A stretch of DNA of 64,000 bases from Motiliproteus sediminis. Its GTDB lineage: Bacteria > Pseudomonadota > Gammaproteobacteria > Pseudomonadales > Balneatricaceae. Each line of letters opens with the position of its first letter. Positions within the stretch are counted from its first letter, which is position 1. The stretch covers positions 1-64,000 of the forward strand of contig NZ_JAERQK010000008.1 in assembly GCF_017912535.1 (NCBI RefSeq). The letters are read 5' to 3'. This document shows, one piece after another, positions 60,263-64,000 of the stretch. The position numbers were made by a program, and so were the translations under genes. A model generated the notes under the pieces. That model was not told the DNA's origin and ran no database searches. It worked only from the letters and a program-made list of their open reading frames with translations.

Positions 60263-61453
60263 TTAATGGTCGGCGATCAGTTGGCAACGACTCTCGGGCC
60301 GGTCGAAGCCGAGGGTGTCAAGGTCGGTAATGGGGTGAAGGAAGCCCTCCTGCGGCGACTGGGCGATCAGGGCTCGTGGCTGGATCAGTGGTATCGGCTG
60401 GCGTAACTGGCCGTTCCAGGGGCGGAAGCTGAGCTTGCGCCCCTTGAACCCGGCGAGGGCGAAGTCGGGGTGTAGCAGTCGCTGTTTGAGCGGTATGTCG
60501 GCGGGCAGGTTACGGATTCTCCCAGCCTCGGCAACGCTGCGGACCGCCGCCCAGGCGGCGTAATCCTTGGCAGTCATCCAGCGTCCGCTCTGCTTGCCAA
60601 AGCGACTCTGCAGCTGGGCAGCGCCCCACTGCTCCACCACCCGGTGCCAGAGTACCGGTTTCAGTCCCTGGGTGCCGACCACCGGGCGTGGATACCAGGT
60701 GTTGTAAAGCACGAACTCGCCGAAATCACCGGGCTCGTCGGCCACCACCACCACGTCGTATTCGTCGGTCTGGGTAAACAGCGGCAACTCTTTTTGCGCG
60801 GTGCGGCGCAGGTCAGCATCAAAGGTCCAGTTTTTTTCGGCGACGATCTTGCCGCCGAAACGCTTGGCGGAGCGTTTGATGGCATCGGCATAGGCGCGGT
60901 CACCTTCACGGGTACCAACGATCAGCAGCCAGCGCCGCAGCTTTTTGGCCAGCAGCCACTGCGCCAGCGCATCGGTCAGCATGGCGCGGCTGGCCTGGGT
61001 GTGAAGGACGTTATCAAGGCAGCTCTCAGTGCGCAGTTCGTCCGCCTGGCTGGCGCTGTTGAAAATCACCATATCCCGGTCGGCAAACTGGCGCGACAGG
61101 TCGACCAGGTTGGCCGTTGGCACGTTGGCCACCAACACCCGTGCGCCTTGCTGATACCAGCGTTCAGCGGCATCGGTCAGGGTAGCGGGATCATCGCTGC
61201 GCGCTTCCAGCAACTGGTAGTGCTGGCCGAGAAACCGACCAGCGGTGTTGTTGTCCGCAATTCCGAGGCGCGCGCCCTGCAGGCCGCTGTCCTCCGGTTC
61301 CGGAAGCACGTTGGAGAGCAGCGGCGTGGCGGGCAGCTGAAGCTCCAGATAGCCGATCGCGATCTGCTTGATCGGCTTGGCCGCCAGGGTGGCGCTGGTT
61401 GAGCCGACGATCAGTGCCAGCCCGAAAAGCCAGTGGCGCAGAAACGGTGCCAT
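60263..61453 (-). CDS. Periplasmic binding protein of PQQ-linked ABC system
   Basis: 396 residues with signal peptide (LFGLALIVGSTSATLAA). Type I periplasmic-binding fold (IAIGYLELQLPATPL, GARVLVANVPTANLVDLSRQFADRDMVIFNSASQADELR, WLLIVGTREGDRAYADAIKRSAKRFGG). It belongs with the exporter and propeller genes downstream on the same strand. Confidence 0.87.
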   Translation of the reverse strand: MAPFLRHWLFGLALIVGSTSATLAAKPIKQIAIGYLELQLPATPLLSNVLPEPEDSGLQGARLGIADNNTAGRFLGQHYQLLEARSDDPATLTDAAERWYQQGARVLVANVPTANLVDLSRQFADRDMVIFNSASQADELRTESCLDNVLHTQASRAMLTDALAQWLLAKKLRRWLLIVGTREGDRAYADAIKRSAKRFGGKIVAEKNWTFDADLRRTAQKELPLFTQTDEYDVVVVADEPGDFGEFVLYNTWYPRPVVGTQGLKPVLWHRVVEQWGAAQLQSRFGKQSGRWMTAKDYAAWAAVRSVAEAGRIRNLPADIPLKQRLLHPDFALAGFKGRKLSFRPWNGQLRQPIPLIQPRALIAQSPQEGFLHPITDLDTLGFDRPESRCQLIADH

Positions 61454-61643
61454 AGATACTGCTCTCCGAGATTCATTGTTGTTGATGGTTTTTCGGATCA
61501 GTGACTACAGCGTAGAGCCCGGCTAGGAGCACGGAAATACGCGAAAAGTACCGAAGAATTACTCCTCTCGTACTATTTCGACCCGGGGGAGGGCGGCTCT
61601 AGCATAGGTCGGGACAAGTACAACAAGTAGATAGGAGAGCCCC

Positions 61644-62072
61644 ATGTTTAAGCCTGTGATAAACGCGACCGCGCTGGCGCTGATGATCGGATCGACCGTA
61701 ACCCTGGCCGCCGGTGACCTGACCAGTCGCCCGCAAGAGCTCCCTGATCTGGTGCTGGGTAACGACCAGAGTGACTACGCCATGTCGCACAAGAGCTACG
61801 AGCTGGAAACCGGTAAATCCTACAGCCTTAAAGTGATCTCCAGCGGCTACAAGGAGTACGCCATCGAAGCACCGGCCTTTTTTACCTCTATTTATCTGCG
61901 CAAGGTCGAGGCTGGCGGCATGGAGATCAAGGCTACTACCCTGACCCAGCTGGAGTTCGAGGAGGAGGGTGAGGCCGAGGTTTACTTTGTACCGATCAAG
62001 CCCGGTGACTACCCCTTCTACGCCGCTGGCCTGGAAGGCAAGGGCATGGTGGGGACTTTCCGCGTTCGTTGA
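61644..62072 (+). CDS. Exported cupredoxin-like protein
   Basis: 142 residues with signal peptide (LALMIGSTVTLAAG) and a cupredoxin-type beta sandwich ending KPGDYPFYAAGLEGKGMVGTFRV. The usual Cys and His copper ligands around PGxY are absent, so copper binding is doubtful. It starts the rightward half of the alcohol oxidation cluster; AGGAGA precedes the ATG. Confidence 0.8.
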   Translation: MFKPVINATALALMIGSTVTLAAGDLTSRPQELPDLVLGNDQSDYAMSHKSYELETGKSYSLKVISSGYKEYAIEAPAFFTSIYLRKVEAGGMEIKATTLTQLEFEEEGEAEVYFVPIKPGDYPFYAAGLEGKGMVGTFRVR

Positions 62073-62214
62073 GCGGCGGGTCCAAGGTGCTACTACCAAG
62101 GGAGTAAAAGCAGAGCACCAAAGTGGTCTGGGTCCGGATAACGGCCATGCCTAGCATAGGGGTATACGTTCGGTCGTGAACGCCAACCATAACTACAAGA
62201 TTTAGGTGATAGTG

Positions 62215-62640
62215 ATGAAAAAAGTCCGTGTTTTTGCTGCTGGCCTCACGGCTGCAACGCTGCTGACCGGTTCGGCCCAGTTGTGGGCGCATGGCGACGT
62301 AACCCCGCAAAGTGTCGATGTGAGTGGCTTGGAACCGCTGGGTGAAGAGTGGGTGGAGGAGAACCCCTATCGCGGCAATGAGCTGGCGATCAAGATCGGC
62401 CAGTCTGCCTATGCGCAGAACTGTGCCCGCTGTCACGGACTCGATGCTATCTCCGGCGGCATTGCGCCGGACCTGCGAGAGCTGCCGGAAGGTCTGGAGG
62501 GTGACGAGTGGTATGCCTATCGGGTGATCAATGGCGCTACCCGCAATGGCGTGCCCTACATGCCGAAGATGGCGGATTTTCTCAGCCAGGAAGCGCTGTG
62601 GTCTATTCGCAGCTGGCTGGATACTGTCGCGGTCGAATAA
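62215..62640 (+). CDS. pedF: Cytochrome c-550 PedF-like
   Basis: 141 residues from ATG 62215. Signal peptide to SAQLWAHG, then one haem site QNCARCHGLD and a likely Met ligand in GVPYMPKM. Accepts electrons from PQQ-dependent alcohol dehydrogenase in the periplasm. Confidence 0.88.
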   Translation: MKKVRVFAAGLTAATLLTGSAQLWAHGDVTPQSVDVSGLEPLGEEWVEENPYRGNELAIKIGQSAYAQNCARCHGLDAISGGIAPDLRELPEGLEGDEWYAYRVINGATRNGVPYMPKMADFLSQEALWSIRSWLDTVAVE

Positions 62641-62671
62641 CTGTCGTGGTTGAACCGATCTGGAGGCGTGT

Positions 62672-63589
62672 ATGAATCGCAGCTACAGCGTAACCACCAT
62701 CGTGCTATTGCTGGCCCTGCTGGTCGCTACAGTGGCGCAGGCTCGCAGTTACGACGACGTGGTCGCCAGCGGCTATCTGAAGGTGGCGGTTTATGACAAC
62801 TATCCGCCCTACTCTTTTATGCAGCAGGGCGAGCCGCGTGGCGTCGATGTGGAGATCGCCAAAGCGCTGGCGGCGGGTCTGGGCGTGCGGCTGGAGCTGA
62901 GCTGGATGATTCCGGACGAGAGTCTCGACGACGATCTGCGTAACTATATCTGGAAGGGGCCGGTTCTGGAGCGTGAAGCTGATGCGACGATGCTGAAGCG
63001 TCCGGTGGCCGATGTGATGATGCGGGTGCCTTATGATCGCGAATTCGCCTACAAGGTGGATCCGGATGGACGGGTGATGAACGAGCTGGTGCATTTCTTC
63101 GGCCCTTACCAACGTGAGCAGTGGGTGCTGGGTTATCACACCGAGCGGATGGATCCGTTCGAGAATCTGGCCGTATTCCAGTACGACCGGGTCGGGGTCG
63201 AGATCGACAGCTTGCCGGATCTGTATCTGAGCGGCGCCTTTCGTGGCTCGCTGCGCGAAAACGTGGTGCACTTCAACCGCTTCAGTGAAGCCTTCGACGC
63301 GATGATCGACGGCCAGGTGTCTGCGGTGATGGGGCAGCGAGCCGAAGTAGAGTGGGGTATGCGCCTAAGCAGTAAAGTGGCCAGTCTGTCGGTGCCGCTG
63401 CCCAATCTGTACAAGCCGCGCTGGGATATCGGCATGGCCGTGCGCGAGAACTACCGTCAACTGGCTTATGCGCTCGGCGATACCGTGGAACGCCTGGTGC
63501 TAGAGGGAGATATGGCGGCGCTGTTTGATCGCTACGGGTTGGTTTTCGAAGCGCCGGACTACTACCTTCAGGCCGGTCAGCGCCAGTAA
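62672..63589 (+). CDS. Quinoprotein dehydrogenase-associated periplasmic binding protein (MoxJ-like)
   Basis: 305 residues with signal peptide. SYDDVVASGYLKVAVYDNYPPYSFMQQGEPRGVDVEIAKALAAGLGVRLEL is a type II binding-protein fold; ending and length fit the quinoprotein-associated family that includes MoxJ of methanol oxidisers. Possibly helps mature or activate the dehydrogenase. Confidence 0.88.
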   Translation: MNRSYSVTTIVLLLALLVATVAQARSYDDVVASGYLKVAVYDNYPPYSFMQQGEPRGVDVEIAKALAAGLGVRLELSWMIPDESLDDDLRNYIWKGPVLEREADATMLKRPVADVMMRVPYDREFAYKVDPDGRVMNELVHFFGPYQREQWVLGYHTERMDPFENLAVFQYDRVGVEIDSLPDLYLSGAFRGSLRENVVHFNRFSEAFDAMIDGQVSAVMGQRAEVEWGMRLSSKVASLSVPLPNLYKPRWDIGMAVRENYRQLAYALGDTVERLVLEGDMAALFDRYGLVFEAPDYYLQAGQRQ

Positions 63590-63804
63590 ATGGCAGCAAA
63601 ATTACTACTTTAGACCCCTTTTAATATAGGGGCATGGCGAAGGCAGGGGAGTGGCTCTATTCTTTACCAGTTGCCTTCGAACAACGGCTCGCTGCGAGTC
63701 ATGGTAAGGCATCCAGATCCAGGTTGCATGATAGTCGAGCTCGTCTGAGCCGCAGCAGTATGGCGAAGGGCGAACCCATAACAATAATTCAGGGGGAACC
63801 GCCA

Positions 63805-64000
63805 ATGTTAAAGTCCCTGCACATCGATCCGGGCAAGTGCACCGGATGCAAGCAGTGCGAAATGGCCTGTTCGTACGAACACGAACAGAGCTTCAATCCG
63901 TCCTTGTCGCGAATTAAAGTTTTTGATTTCCATGAGCAGGGGCGCTTCGTTCCCTACACCTGCACCCAGTGCACCGAAGCCTGGTGTTTGCAGGCCTGCC
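63805..64000 (+). CDS. Ferredoxin-like 4Fe-4S dicluster protein (3' end outside window)
   Basis: Begins at ATG 63805 after CAGGGGGA. Cluster motifs CTGCKQCEMAC and CTQCTEAWCLQACP show at least two [4Fe-4S] sites. Related proteins are electron-transfer subunits for molybdo- or tungsto-enzymes such as aldehyde ferredoxin oxidoreductase; the partner is beyond the window. The 215 bases before it show only a short GACCCC/GGGG-type stem. Confidence 0.85.
   Translation, partial: MLKSLHIDPGKCTGCKQCEMACSYEHEQSFNPSLSRIKVFDFHEQGRFVPYTCTQCTEAWCLQAC

Overview
The window is a gammaproteobacterial chromosome segment, probably from an Oceanospirillales- or Pseudomonas-like marine aerobe. The reasons are a split B12-dependent ribonucleotide reductase (nrdJa/nrdJb), cmoA/cmoB/cmoM, an AcuI-type acrylyl-CoA reductase and a PQQ-alcohol-dehydrogenase accessory cluster. 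No rRNA, tRNA or CRISPR array was seen.

Positions 1-856 hold the 3' end of an IS3-family insertion sequence and then an orphan right end of an older Tn7-like transposon (about 662-851). Positions 857-36453 are a complete Tn7-like transposon of about 35.6 kb. Its terminal repeats match at 20 of 24 positions (TGT...), both ends carry arrays of transposase-binding boxes, and it is flanked by a GTGTG target duplication (852-856 and 36454-36458). The right end lies about 32 bp beyond the stop codon of nrdJb, just as Tn7 sits downstream of glmS. The core is tnsA-tnsB-tnsC-tniQ plus a fifth small gene (12281-18307, minus strand).

The cargo is almost wholly defence-like. The left part (1019-12167) has a PD-(D/E)XK protein, a small operon ending in a beta-CASP metallo-hydrolase, a DnaQ-like protein, a true DEDDh exonuclease and two antitoxin-like genes. 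The right part (18475-35931) is a DNA phosphorothioation island: an M15-peptidase-like protein, the Dnd-associated methyltransferase, a YeeE/YedE sulfur transporter, a HARE-HTH/Mrr endonuclease, a methyltransferase with dndA, and dndBCDE. No dndFGH restriction genes are present. Converging on dndE is an AT-rich operon of membrane protein, GIY-YIG nuclease and DndB-like DGQHR protein, which may be an undescribed partner or an independent system. The last cargo gene is an Hsp70/actin-like ATPase whose phosphate-1 motif lies near its C-terminal third, an apparent circular permutation.

Positions 36486-64000 are ordinary chromosome of higher GC: nrdJ with paired NrdR-like boxes, an EamA transporter, a VOC protein and phnN, an exported YqgE-like protein, a Sel1 lipoprotein, a Gly-Asn repeat protein, tRNA cmo5U34 genes, azoR with a LysR regulator, several methyltransferases, a BraC-like binding protein, and acuI divergent from a GntR/FCD regulator with a matching operator. 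The end is the PQQ-linked alcohol oxidation accessory cluster: ABC exporter, beta-propeller, binding proteins, cupredoxin-like protein, cytochrome c-550 and an Fe-S protein cut by the window edge.
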